Shown here: one piece after another, positions 23,071-31,752 of the stretch
How the letters are laid out: each line of letters begins with the position of its first letter
How positions within the stretch are numbered: position 1 is the first letter of the stretch
Assembly: GCF_003337375.1 (NCBI RefSeq)
Contig: NZ_QPJD01000008.1
Location: forward strand, 124,001-188,000
From: Paenibacillus prosopidis
GTDB lineage: Bacteria > Bacillota > Bacilli > Paenibacillales > Paenibacillaceae
Direction: 5' to 3'
Length of the DNA stretch: 64,000 nucleotides
Notes under the pieces: generated by a model
Told to the model about the DNA's origin: nothing
Seen by the model: only the letters and a program-made list of their open reading frames with translations
Databases searched by the model: none
Translations under genes and position numbers: made by a program

Positions 23071-25965
23071 TCAGTTGTTGTCATATTGGATGTTCACATA
23101 GACGAAAACCTTCTTATCCAGACTATAATCCTGGTCCGTATGTCCCTTAACCCTCCACTCCGCTCTGTAACCTCCGGGCACCTCGGTGGCACTGTACTCG
23201 GTACCACCTGTGAGTAGCGTCGTATCTTCCGGCAATCGGTTACCCTCACCCACGGTTTCCAGACTGAGGTCATAATCTTCCCCTTCCGGGGAAACCATGG
23301 AGACCTTAACGACTCCATGGAAACCTTCAGGGGGGCTCCAAGATCCGCTCAACTCTTGTCCTGGGGACGAAATGTACCCGTAATATAACGAATACTCATA
23401 ATTGGATCCGCCGGCTTGATAAGTTTTGGAATCGGAAAGCTGGAGTTGGTTCGGATCAACCTGATACAATGAACCGCCGTCAATCCGGTACCATACGCCA
23501 TCCCGGTAGTGCAACTCTCCCGGACCGCTGAAGGAATACAAGAGTTTGCCCTCTTGGGCGGAATAAAGGTAAGTTGTGTCTTTAAACGTGTACGCTACCG
23601 TGCCGTCCGGTCCCAACTGCTTGATGGAGAGAGGAACGCCAGTCAACTGCCACCATTTAGGGGCTGTATAAGCTTGTTTTGTCTCGCCTTCCGGCGACCG
23701 GACTTTCACGGTCCAACGCTCTATTTCCTTGTTATATTCCTTATAGGCAATCCATCCGTTATTGATCTGGTACGATGTTCTCGGGTCGGTCAAATAATAA
23801 TCCGCATGATCGATAGGGTTCAAGGCTATCTTGGTAACCTGGCCATCGGCGCTGCGAACTTGAAGCGACCACTTCGAATAACCTTCATATTCCGAGTATG
23901 CGTTGTAAAGTATGTTTTTTCCGTCCGTCAAAGGCCCGTTATATTTATTTGGATATTCAGCTGAAGGCGGATAAAACGTCGTGAACGTATCGTTGGGGAG
24001 GTGGCGGCGAATGCCGGTATCAAACTCATAAACTACCGTTCCGTCAGCCGACAGATCAAATGAGTTCCTATTGTTAAAACTCGAATTCAGCAGATATCGG
24101 GACTCCCTCGTCTTTATATTCACAAAGTTGTGGCTAAATACCGCAAAATTCCCGTGTACCTCGTACAGGTTCGCGCCCAAACTATAATTATTTTGAACAG
24201 TGCCGTCCTTCCAATAATGAGTCCCAAGCCCGGATGCGGAATATACAACGCCGTCAGCGGATAGCTTCGCAGTACGAATGGTGCGATTGGTTCCGTTCGC
24301 ATCGTAAACCTTTTCTATGCTTTTATCAGCACGGTTGTACAGCCAGAGTGATTTATCGCCGGTCTCTTTCCACAAAATACGGCTTTGGTCAAGGTCGAGG
24401 ATGCTTCCGTTAAACCGGTAAAGCAGCGTTTCTGCTTCAGGTAACGGAATATTTGCAGCGGTAGTGACCGTCTCTTCTTGTTTCACACTTTGGTTGCCAT
24501 CGGCATCAACGGCGACCAGTGAAAAGAGGTAGGACGAATTTGAAGACAACCCATTCACTTCATAGCTGTTCTCGTCCCCGTTCAGGGTAGTCAGCAGCGT
24601 GTTGTTTTGGTATACCAAGTACTTGTCTATGCCCGGTTCATTCGTGGCATGCTGCCAATTCAGCTCTACGCTGTTGTAGGTCACGTCGGTAACCGCCAAC
24701 ACGTCGTACTCAGGCCACTGTGGCGCTTCAGGATTAGCAATTTGTACGGGAGTATAACGGTTTATCGTGGTTCCATCGCCGAGTTGGCCATCTCCATTGT
24801 ATCCCCAGGCCCAAACGGTTCTGTCGCTTTTCACCGCCAAACTGTGCGAACCATCATTCGTCGCGATGGCGGACACCGAATCGAGCTCGGATACTTGGAC
24901 GGGGGAAGAACTGCCGGTCGTGCTTCCATCGCCCAGTTGGCCAGAATAATTATGGCCCCACGTCCAGACGGTCCCATCGCTTTTCATCGCCAAAGTATGC
25001 GAAGAGCCCGCAGCGATGGCGGTCACCGAACCAAAATTCGTTACCTGCACTGGAGTATAACGGGTTGTTGTGCTTCCATCGCCGAGTTCGCCAGAACTAT
25101 TCGATCCCCACGCCAAGACGGTTCCGTTGCTGTTGAGTGCCAAACTATGCGAATGACCCGCCGATATGGCTACTACCGAATCGAGATCCTGTACTTGAAC
25201 AGGAGTATTACGGTAAGTGGTCGTGTAGGGTCCATCGTTGAAGGTCAAGCCACCGGGCACCCCATGTTGGCCTGAGTCATTGTTACCCCACGCCCAGACG
25301 GTTCCGTCGCTTTTAAGCGCCAAACTATGGAGAAAACCCGCTGCAACGTCGATCACCGAACCGAGACCCAGTACTTGCACTGGGGAAGAACTACCGTTCA
25401 TGCTTCCATCGCCCTCTACAGCATTGTGGATATTCCACCTCCCATCGCCCAGTACACCGTGGATATTCCACCCCCACGCCCATACCGTTCCATCGCTTTT
25501 TACCGCCAAATTATGATAATGCCCTGAAGCAATGGCGACCACGGAGCTTAGAGTGGTTATTTGAACGGGAATATAACGGTAGGCCACGCTTGCATCACCC
25601 AGTTGACCATTCCAATTCCCTCCCCACGCCCAGACGGTTCCATCACTTTTGAGTGCCAAACTAAAACCACTACCCGCAGAGATGGAGACAACTGAATCGA
25701 GACCCTGCACTTGAACTGGAGAATAACGGTCTAACGTAGTTCCATCGCCCAGTTGGCCATATTCATTGTTTCCCCACGCCCATACCGTTCCGTCCTGTTT
25801 TAGATCGAGAGTATGATCCGATCCTCCTGCAACCATCGTTACACCCGAATTCAAACTCTCTGCTGCCACCGCGGAACCGGCCTCAGCGGCTGCTGCCTGA
25901 AAGGGTACAAGCAGCGTCAGCAACAGGAAGGCACAAACTAAAAGCATAAACCGTCGTTTCATCAA
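23071..25965 (-). CDS. Secreted seven-repeat RCC1 protein with FN3 domain
   Basis: Exported protein of 964 residues with no obvious catalytic site. A signal peptide ends near VPFQAAAA. Seven RCC1 repeats of about 50 residues follow (residues about 40-420), each with the pattern SV..I.AG..H.LALKSDGTVWAWG..Y.GQLGDG and ending TPVQV, enough for one complete seven-bladed propeller. Repeats 3 and 4 carry insertions; repeat 3 holds a duplicated segment reading GDGRWNIHNAVEGDG, visible in DNA as two copies of GTGGATATTCCACC near 25427 and 25450. A fibronectin type III domain follows (WPEYDVLAVTDVTYNSVELN). The remaining 450 residues look like a second beta-propeller (LYRFNGSILDLDQSRILWKE). Likely a cell-surface binding protein; partner unknown. 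Flanked by terminators on both sides, so transcribed alone. Confidence 0.88.
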   Translation of the reverse strand: MMKRRFMLLVCAFLLLTLLVPFQAAAAEAGSAVAAESLNSGVTMVAGGSDHTLDLKQDGTVWAWGNNEYGQLGDGTTLDRYSPVQVQGLDSVVSISAGSGFSLALKSDGTVWAWGGNWNGQLGDASVAYRYIPVQITTLSSVVAIASGHYHNLAVKSDGTVWAWGWNIHGVLGDGRWNIHNAVEGDGSMNGSSSPVQVLGLGSVIDVAAGFLHSLALKSDGTVWAWGNNDSGQHGVPGGLTFNDGPYTTTYRNTPVQVQDLDSVVAISAGHSHSLALNSNGTVLAWGSNSSGELGDGSTTTRYTPVQVTNFGSVTAIAAGSSHTLAMKSDGTVWTWGHNYSGQLGDGSTTGSSSPVQVSELDSVSAIATNDGSHSLAVKSDRTVWAWGYNGDGQLGDGTTINRYTPVQIANPEAPQWPEYDVLAVTDVTYNSVELNWQHATNEPGIDKYLVYQNNTLLTTLNGDENSYEVNGLSSNSSYLFSLVAVDADGNQSVKQEETVTTAANIPLPEAETLLYRFNGSILDLDQSRILWKETGDKSLWLYNRADKSIEKVYDANGTNRTIRTAKLSADGVVYSASGLGTHYWKDGTVQNNYSLGANLYEVHGNFAVFSHNFVNIKTRESRYLLNSSFNNRNSFDLSADGTVVYEFDTGIRRHLPNDTFTTFYPPSAEYPNKYNGPLTDGKNILYNAYSEYEGYSKWSLQVRSADGQVTKIALNPIDHADYYLTDPRTSYQINNGWIAYKEYNKEIERWTVKVRSPEGETKQAYTAPKWWQLTGVPLSIKQLGPDGTVAYTFKDTTYLYSAQEGKLLYSFSGPGELHYRDGVWYRIDGGSLYQVDPNQLQLSDSKTYQAGGSNYEYSLYYGYISSPGQELSGSWSPPEGFHGVVKVSMVSPEGEDYDLSLETVGEGNRLPEDTTLLTGGTEYSATEVPGGYRAEWRVKGHTDQDYSLDKKVFVYVNIQYDNN

Positions 25966-26304
25966 TCTTCACTCCTATCTTTGATCTACCTTAAATCTAC
26001 CATATTACGGAAATCTATTGATCTGCCCGTTGCACTATACAACTCTGGTGCAATTGTCATAACAGAGGGTAAAGATAAAAGACTAAAGATCGTCCCAACA
26101 GCACTTTGAAGTTCTGTCACTTCCATTGTTGGAAAAAAGCGATTATTTAACAAAAATAGATATGATTTTTGCCCTGATTTTAGGGGTTATATTGTTTGTT
26201 TTTGAAAGGTATATTCTAACCACGTACACCTAAAATGCTACAAATGTTGCAAGCTAATCGTGGCTTTCAGGTTACTTTGACTATACTGACACAGAGGTGT
26301 AAGA
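25966..26304. other. Gene-free interval between divergent RCC1 and GH43 genes
   Basis: About 340 bases that must hold both divergent promoters. It is A+T-rich, with runs such as AAAAAAGCGATTATTTAAC; no open frame, strong hairpin or recognisable operator was found. No GGAGG precedes the GH43 start at 26305; the nearest purine stretch is AGAGG, 10 bases upstream. Confidence 0.5.
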
Positions 26305-27795
26305 ATGAAATACAATAACCCGGTGATAAAAGGATTTTATCCAGACCCTAGCGTGTGCAAGGTTAACGATACCTATTATCTTGTCAGCAGTTCGATGCAG
26401 TATTTCCCCGCTGTTCCACTTTTTGAGAGCAAGGACATGATAAACTGGACGCAAATCGGTCACTGTCTGACTAGAGAGAGTCAGATCCAACTTGACAAAG
26501 TGAACAGTTCGGGTGGCGTTTTTGCGCCTACCATCCGGTATAATGTCGGACGATTCTACATGACGACCACCAACGACACGACGCGTCAGAATTTCTATGT
26601 ATGGACGGACGATATATACGGCGAATGGTCTGAACCGATTTATATTGATCAAGGGGGAATTGACCCGGATTTGTATTTTGAAGACGGAAAAACCTATTTT
26701 ATGAGCAACGGAACAGACGATCATGACGCTTACGGTATCGTTCAGTGTGAAATTGACATTGAAACGGGCCGCAAGCTGACCCCAAGCCAAGTGATTTGGC
26801 AAGGAACGGGCGGACGTTTTCTTGAAGCGCCGCATCTGTACAAAATAAACGACAGGTATTATCTTGTAGCGGCTGAGGGAGGCACCGAATTCGGCCATAT
26901 GGTAACCTATGCGCGTGGAGTTTCCCCTTCCGGACCGTTCGAAGCGTATCCCCAGAACCCCGTACTGACTAATCGCAACTTAGGCGGCTATGAAATACAG
27001 GCTGTCGGTCACGGCGATCTTGTTCAGGATGACTTCGGAAACTGGTGGATGCTTCATCTCGGGTTCCGTCAGATCGGCAAATGGCTTGCCTATCATCACC
27101 TTGGACGGGAAGTATTCCTTACACCGATTACCTTCGGCGAGGATGGCTGGTTTACTGCAGGACATAACGGCACCACTTTATCGAGCTTTGACACCGACCG
27201 TATTCCGGATGGCGTCGTACAGGAAGAGAATAAATGCTATACTTTCGAAAATACGAAATGGGACAAGGAATGGTGTTATCTTCGTCTGCCTTCTATGGAA
27301 AATTACGAGTTTGTACAAAACAAGCTAAAGCTTAAAGGAACTGAAGTCACGCTTGATCAAGCGGATTCTCCTACATTCATCGGCATTCGTCAAATGAATT
27401 TCAACGCGGAAATTTCTTGCGATGTAAGCCTCACGAATGGCGAGGCAGGCATTACGCTCTATTTGGATGAGCATCATCATTATGATTTCGCGATACGCAA
27501 AGGCGACAGCGGGTATGAGGTCATTGAACGTCTGAATGTCGGCGATATTAAATCCATCGAGAAAGCTGTGGATCGACAAAATGACAGTCACGCTTCCCTC
27601 GTTATACAAGCTAGCCCCACCCACTACCGTTTCTTACTTCGTGCAGACGGGGAGGAACTCCACCTGGGCACCGCGCAAACGAAATACCTGTCCTCCGAGG
27701 TAGCGGGAGGATTCACAGGCGTGATCATCGGGCTGTATGCTTGCGGTGATGGCTCCCTTGCGGAATTCTCAAACTTTAAATGTGAATATCAATGA
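26305..27795 (+). CDS. GH43 beta-xylosidase/arabinofuranosidase with C-terminal beta-sandwich
   Basis: Inverting exo-glycosidase of 496 residues, cytoplasmic. Five-bladed propeller with catalytic base D14 (GFYPDPSVCK), pKa-modulating Asp near 120 (GGIDPDLYFEDGKTYF) and acid E174 (FLEAPHLYKINDRYYL). WWMLHLGFRQ and LGREVFLTPITFGEDGW mark the border to the C-terminal sandwich (about 320-496), which shapes the pocket in XynB-type enzymes. The opening YNNPVIKGFYPDPSVCKVND is the classic XynB start. It most likely releases xylose or arabinose from imported oligosaccharides. First of the hydrolases in this cluster but separated from the next by 530 bases with two hairpins, so it has its own transcript. 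Confidence 0.92.
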   Translation: MKYNNPVIKGFYPDPSVCKVNDTYYLVSSSMQYFPAVPLFESKDMINWTQIGHCLTRESQIQLDKVNSSGGVFAPTIRYNVGRFYMTTTNDTTRQNFYVWTDDIYGEWSEPIYIDQGGIDPDLYFEDGKTYFMSNGTDDHDAYGIVQCEIDIETGRKLTPSQVIWQGTGGRFLEAPHLYKINDRYYLVAAEGGTEFGHMVTYARGVSPSGPFEAYPQNPVLTNRNLGGYEIQAVGHGDLVQDDFGNWWMLHLGFRQIGKWLAYHHLGREVFLTPITFGEDGWFTAGHNGTTLSSFDTDRIPDGVVQEENKCYTFENTKWDKEWCYLRLPSMENYEFVQNKLKLKGTEVTLDQADSPTFIGIRQMNFNAEISCDVSLTNGEAGITLYLDEHHHYDFAIRKGDSGYEVIERLNVGDIKSIEKAVDRQNDSHASLVIQASPTHYRFLLRADGEELHLGTAQTKYLSSEVAGGFTGVIIGLYACGDGSLAEFSNFKCEYQ

Positions 27796-28003
27796 ATTTC
27801 GATCGATGAGTGACATAAGATGTTGCGGCTGCCGTTTGATTGAGTTTCAGCGTCACTAAAGAACTTTAAACAACTTAATTTTTACTCACCAGCAATTGCA
27901 CTTCTTGATCAAATAGAGAATGCCGGTACATTGGCGGAAGGACTCGCTTCAGTTGATGCTGGCATCGGCCGCTTTGTGACAAAGAAGAGAAATAATCAAA
28001 TAA

Positions 28004-28036
28004 CAAGACTCCTGACGCATATCGGCAGGAGTCTTG
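28004..28036 (+). terminator. Strong hairpin in the 27.8-28.3 kb remnant
   Basis: CAAGACTCCTG, 11-base loop, CAGGAGTCTTG (11 bp, perfect), followed by TTTGTTC. Probably a rho-independent terminator for the upstream GH43 gene or for the lost gene whose 3' end precedes it. Confidence 0.7.
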
Positions 28037-28063
28037 TTTGTTCAGCAGGTATTGTGACGGTCA

Positions 28064-28097
28064 CAGGCGAAAGTTTAAAATCGGAAGCTTTCGCCTG
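28064..28097 (+). terminator. Second hairpin in the same remnant
   Basis: CAGGCGAAAG, 14-base loop, CTTTCGCCTG (10 bp, perfect), followed by TTTGC. It lies only 27 bases after the previous stem. Confidence 0.5.
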
Positions 28098-28326
28098 TTT
28101 GCATTGCAATATTTCCAGCAATTTGAATGTTAACAAATCGGATATTTGTGCTTTTTTATGAGAAAGAACCACTATCGGAAAAATATTGAGTATAAACACA
28201 AACCACAAAACCTTTCATACGTTTTTCTCAAGATTGTTCACTCATCACTCCAATTTGCTATAGCCGTTTACTCATGAGACCTCTAAACTAAAAGAAACAA
28301 CTTATGCATCTGATGGAGGGAAAGGA

Positions 28327-28760
28327 ATGGAGTTACAAGAGAATTGGTATAAGGAAGCCTGGGAGCAAGTTATCCGTAAGGTTTCTGTAACTAGCAGGAG
28401 AATACAAGACGGGTTTCCGCATGCTAGCGTAGACGGCACGTATCGGTTGGAGCCGGCATCATGGTGGACGGCCGGCTTTTGGCCAGGGCTGCTCTGGTTG
28501 ATTTACCGGGATACACAGATCGAAAGGAAAGGATTCGGAAGCTTGCGGAGTCATGCGAGGAACAGCTTGATCAGGTGATCTTGGAGTATGAGCGACTGGA
28601 TCACGACATTGGTTTTATGTGGAGTCTGACCAGCGTAGCAAGGCATAAGGTGCTTGGAGAGGAGACGGCCAAGCATATCGATGTTCCGCTTATTTATGGG
28701 GATTATTTTTTTGCAGAAGGGATTGCCCAATTAAACGGTTACGAAGAGCAATTCTGGTAG
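28327..28760 (+). pseudogene. GH88 unsaturated uronyl hydrolase, frameshifted and core-deleted
   Basis: The 5' part reads a GH88 N-terminus (VSVTSRRIQDGFPHASVDG, SWWTAGFWPGLLWLIYRDTQ) until about 28520, where homology jumps to another frame (KERIRKLAESCEEQLDQVIL, LDHDIGFMWSLTSVARHKVL). Near 28680 the protein jumps from EETAKH straight to the C-terminal ending VPLIYGDYFFAEGIAQLNGY. About 230 residues of the alpha/alpha barrel, with the second catalytic Asp, are missing. The intact homologue at 53316 shows the same opening and ending (IIYGDYYFMEAIFKLKG). Start, ribosome site (GGAGGGAAAGG) and stop remain. Sits 16 bases before the DUF2264 gene, suggesting a former two-gene unit acting on uronic-acid-tipped oligosaccharides. 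Confidence 0.85.
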
Positions 28761-28776
28761 AAGAGGGGGACTTATC

Positions 28777-30639
28777 ATGCAAGTGTGTTCATTACCTATA
28801 AAAACGAATCCGTTGGCGACGCGGAGGGATTTGCAAGACGCGTTTCATCAATTATGTGAACCGCTTATTCCTTATTTCAGCGAAGGAAAAGCGCATCTAA
28901 AGCTCGGTGCTACAGGATCGGGCTGCACGGACGAAACAGCTGAGATGGAGGGCTTCTCCCGTATTCTATGGGGGCTTGCCCCTCTTGCCGCGGGAGGCGG
29001 CGACAGCGTTCTGTGGGATATTTACCGGCAAGGGATACGCAATGGAACAAATCCGGAGCATGAAGAATATTGGGGTATTGTGAACGACTATGATCAAAAG
29101 CTTGTGGAAATGGCCGCATTCGGCTTGGCGCTCGGACTTGCTCCGGATCAGGTATGGAACCCTTTGACGGATATAGAAAAACAGCGTTTTTATGACTGGC
29201 TGAACCAAATGAATTCCCGGCCTGTGTACGACTGCAACTGGCTCTTCTTTTTGGTGATGGTAAATTTGGGCTTTAAGAAAATCGGAATGCCGTACGACCG
29301 GGAACAAATGGACAAAAATTTGGGCCGTATAGACGAGTTTTATTTGACGGACGGCTGGTATTCAGATGGGAAAGGCGGACATTGCGATTATTATGGGCCT
29401 TTCGCCATTCATTATTACGGTTTGATCTATGCAGCTTGGATGAAAGAAGAGGACCCTGAACGTGCAGCCCTTTATAAGGAAAGAGCCTCGGAATTCGCGA
29501 AAGATTTCATTTATTGGTTTGCAGGCGACGGCTCTGCGCTGCCATACGGACGCAGCTTGACCTACCGTTTCTCTCAAGCGGCTTTCTGGAGCGCTATGGC
29601 CTATACAGGAGTGGAGGCTTTTCCATACGGCGTCATAAAGGGCATTATTCTTCGACATATGAGGTGGTGGTTTCAACAGCCGATTTTTCAGCCGGACGGG
29701 ACGTTGTCCATCGGTTATTCTTATCCGAATCTGATTATGGCGGAAAATTACAATGCCCCGGGATCGCCTTATTGGGCGCTGAAAACGTTTCTGCCACTGG
29801 CATTGCCAGATGAGCACCCGTTCTGGCAAGCGGAAGAGCTGCCGCTTCCCAAGCTGAGTGAACGCTCCGTTCAACAGCCTCCCCATCTGGTAATCTGCAG
29901 GCAGGAAGAAGATAATCATATTCTAGCTTTCAACGCCGGCCATCCATCGACAAACGAGCATACACACACCTCGGCCAAATACGAAAAATTCGTATATTCC
30001 AATAGGTTCGGGTTCAGCGTGCCGAGAGCCGAATGGGGATTGGCCCAGGGGGCCTTTGATTCCATGCTCGCACTTAGCGAGGGTGACCGGATTTACCGGG
30101 TCAAGAGAACAACGGATCTGTCCAGGATCGAGAACAATATCATCTATATGGAATGGACTCCCTGGTTTGACGTCGAGGTGAAAACTTGGCTTATACCAGG
30201 AGCCCCTTGGCATGTGCGCGTGCATTGCATTTATTCAAAAAGAAAGCTGGATGCAGCAGACGGCGGTTTTGCTATAGGCATCGAGGATAGGAACGGCAGG
30301 CGAAGCCTGGAAGAATTACAAGGCGAGCACAGTGCGCGGGCTTCGTCATCATGGGGGACAAGCGGCATCAGACTTCTCTACGGAAGCGGAAAAATGGAGC
30401 TTATCCATCCGAACGCCAATACGAATCTGCTGCATGCCCGGACGGTAATCCCGACAGCGACAGCGAGCTTAAGTCCCGGGATCAGCTGGCTTGTCACCGG
30501 CGTTTACGGCCATTCGCAGTCCGGTCAGCAATTAGAGAAATGGTTATCGCCGCCGCGTGTGGAGAAGCATGATCAAAAGCTTGTTGTTTATATGGAAGAC
30601 GACGCACCAAAGTACTCATTTACAATGAAAAAAGCATAA
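28777..30639 (+). CDS. DUF2264 protein (GH154-like, probable beta-glucuronidase family)
   Basis: Cytoplasmic alpha/alpha-barrel protein of 620 residues with the DUF2264 signatures: TDETAEMEGFSRILWGLAPL, NGTNPEHEEYWG, FGLALGLAPDQVW and CNWLFFLVMVNLG. Also GKGGHCDYYGPFAIHYYGLI and the C-terminal sandwich HPSTNEHTHTSAKYEKFVY. From memory, DUF2264 corresponds to CAZy family GH154, in which beta-glucuronidase activity on arabinogalactan has been described; assignment here is by family resemblance. It follows the broken GH88 gene by 16 bases, which supports a uronic-acid role. A 90-base gap with its own ribosome site leads to the next GH43. Confidence 0.85.
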   Translation: MQVCSLPIKTNPLATRRDLQDAFHQLCEPLIPYFSEGKAHLKLGATGSGCTDETAEMEGFSRILWGLAPLAAGGGDSVLWDIYRQGIRNGTNPEHEEYWGIVNDYDQKLVEMAAFGLALGLAPDQVWNPLTDIEKQRFYDWLNQMNSRPVYDCNWLFFLVMVNLGFKKIGMPYDREQMDKNLGRIDEFYLTDGWYSDGKGGHCDYYGPFAIHYYGLIYAAWMKEEDPERAALYKERASEFAKDFIYWFAGDGSALPYGRSLTYRFSQAAFWSAMAYTGVEAFPYGVIKGIILRHMRWWFQQPIFQPDGTLSIGYSYPNLIMAENYNAPGSPYWALKTFLPLALPDEHPFWQAEELPLPKLSERSVQQPPHLVICRQEEDNHILAFNAGHPSTNEHTHTSAKYEKFVYSNRFGFSVPRAEWGLAQGAFDSMLALSEGDRIYRVKRTTDLSRIENNIIYMEWTPWFDVEVKTWLIPGAPWHVRVHCIYSKRKLDAADGGFAIGIEDRNGRRSLEELQGEHSARASSSWGTSGIRLLYGSGKMELIHPNANTNLLHARTVIPTATASLSPGISWLVTGVYGHSQSGQQLEKWLSPPRVEKHDQKLVVYMEDDAPKYSFTMKKA

Positions 30640-30729
30640 TAGGTCAGTTTTTCATCAGATTATATCATTGCGCCGATTACCTAAAATACTATACTTAAAT
30701 GTATAGCAGAAAAGAGGAGGCAGGCGCGT

Positions 30730-31674
30730 TTGGAAGCTTATTTATTCGTTCATTTTAAAGAAAAAAAGACGCCTGACGGCGAGCAGGTCTATTTTGCCCT
30801 GAGCACTGACGGGTTCAATTGGGAGCAGGTGAACAAGGGGAACCCTGTTCTTGAAAGCCATCTTGGTGAGAAAGGGGTTCGCGACCATACTATCACACGA
30901 GCCAAGAACGGCAAATTCTATATTCTAGCTACCGATCTCAGTTTGGCAAACTGCTTTCATACCAAATACAAAGGAAGCTGGGAAAATATCTCGATCGACG
31001 GCAGCAAGCATTTGGCGCTGTGGGAGTCGGAGGATTTGGTGAACTGGTCAGAGCAGCGGCTGATCAAGCTTGGTGATGAACAATTCGGCTGCTTATGGGC
31101 GCCGGATATCATTTACGATCCACATCAGGATGACTATGTGCTTCATTGGTCTTCCTCCCACGCCTCGAACAGCTACGGTCCCAAGGGGATTTACTATTCG
31201 CGGACCCGGGATTTCGAGAACTTTACGACACCAAAACTGCTGTGTCGCAAGGAAGACAGCGGAATCATCGATTCAGCCATTTATGAGGAGAATGGAGTCT
31301 TCTACCGCTTCCTCAAGAGTGAGGCAAATCCCGCAACTATCATTCTGGAAAAAGGAAAGACGCTCACCGGGAACGATTATGTCAGAGTCGGGGCCTTCGA
31401 TCAGGAGATGGCCAAACTAAAGCAGGGCGTTTATGAAGCGCCGACCGCTTTCAGACTGAGCAACGGCAAATGGTGCCTGATGCTCGATTTCTACGGTGTC
31501 GAAGGCGAAGGTCAGGGTTATGTGCCGTTCATTTCCGATACGCTGGATAGCGGACAATTCATTCGCTCGGATGAGAGCTTTAGTTTCCCTTATGGCTTCA
31601 AGCATGGGACTGTGCTGCCGATCACAAAGGAAGAATACGATAGAATCAAAAGATTTTTTAATACCGTCGGTTGA
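30730..31674 (+). CDS. GH43-superfamily glycosidase, single-domain
   Basis: Cytoplasmic five-bladed propeller of 314 residues. The opening YLFVHFKEKKTPDGEQVYFA is typical of a small GH43-type subgroup. The conserved acidic position is in KGVRDHTITR (D52); close relatives as I recall them have RDP at this point, so the His is unusual. CLWAPDIIYDP holds the second Asp and GVYEAPTAFRL the candidate acid E236. A TTG start is supported by AGAGGAGG 9 bases upstream, and no ATG occurs nearby. Lies between the DUF2264 gene and another GH43. Substrate unknown; arabinose or galactose side chains are plausible. Confidence 0.82.
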   Translation: MEAYLFVHFKEKKTPDGEQVYFALSTDGFNWEQVNKGNPVLESHLGEKGVRDHTITRAKNGKFYILATDLSLANCFHTKYKGSWENISIDGSKHLALWESEDLVNWSEQRLIKLGDEQFGCLWAPDIIYDPHQDDYVLHWSSSHASNSYGPKGIYYSRTRDFENFTTPKLLCRKEDSGIIDSAIYEENGVFYRFLKSEANPATIILEKGKTLTGNDYVRVGAFDQEMAKLKQGVYEAPTAFRLSNGKWCLMLDFYGVEGEGQGYVPFISDTLDSGQFIRSDESFSFPYGFKHGTVLPITKEEYDRIKRFFNTVG

Positions 31675-31752
31675 TCGAGTTCGAGTTCATTCGTTATACA
31701 TCGGTGGGAATTATCGGGAATATCATTAGAGAATGGTGGGCGGAATCAAGGC

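Larger units (their letters stand above)
27854..28161 (+). other. Remnant region with repeat, orphan reading frame and two hairpins
   Basis: Between the GH43 gene and the broken GH88 gene. The interval starts with a repeat-like segment (27854-27890) related to those at 8396 and 34074. An open frame then reads ALLDQIENAGTLAEGLASVD and AGIGRFVTKKRNNQ, which looks protein-like but matches no family I recognise and has no ribosome site. The frame runs through the stem at 28004-28036, so its last part is not genuine. It is probably the 3' end of a lost gene followed by its terminator. Confidence 0.4.

Noticed and set aside
24607..25275. 222-codon plus-strand open frame
   Set aside because: Antisense to the RCC1 repeats; its own repetitiveness mirrors the repeats and there is no ribosome site or family motif.
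25400..25480. Repeated GTGGATATTCCACC considered as a regulatory palindrome
   Set aside because: Lies inside RCC1 repeat 3 and encodes a duplicated peptide; no promoter nearby.
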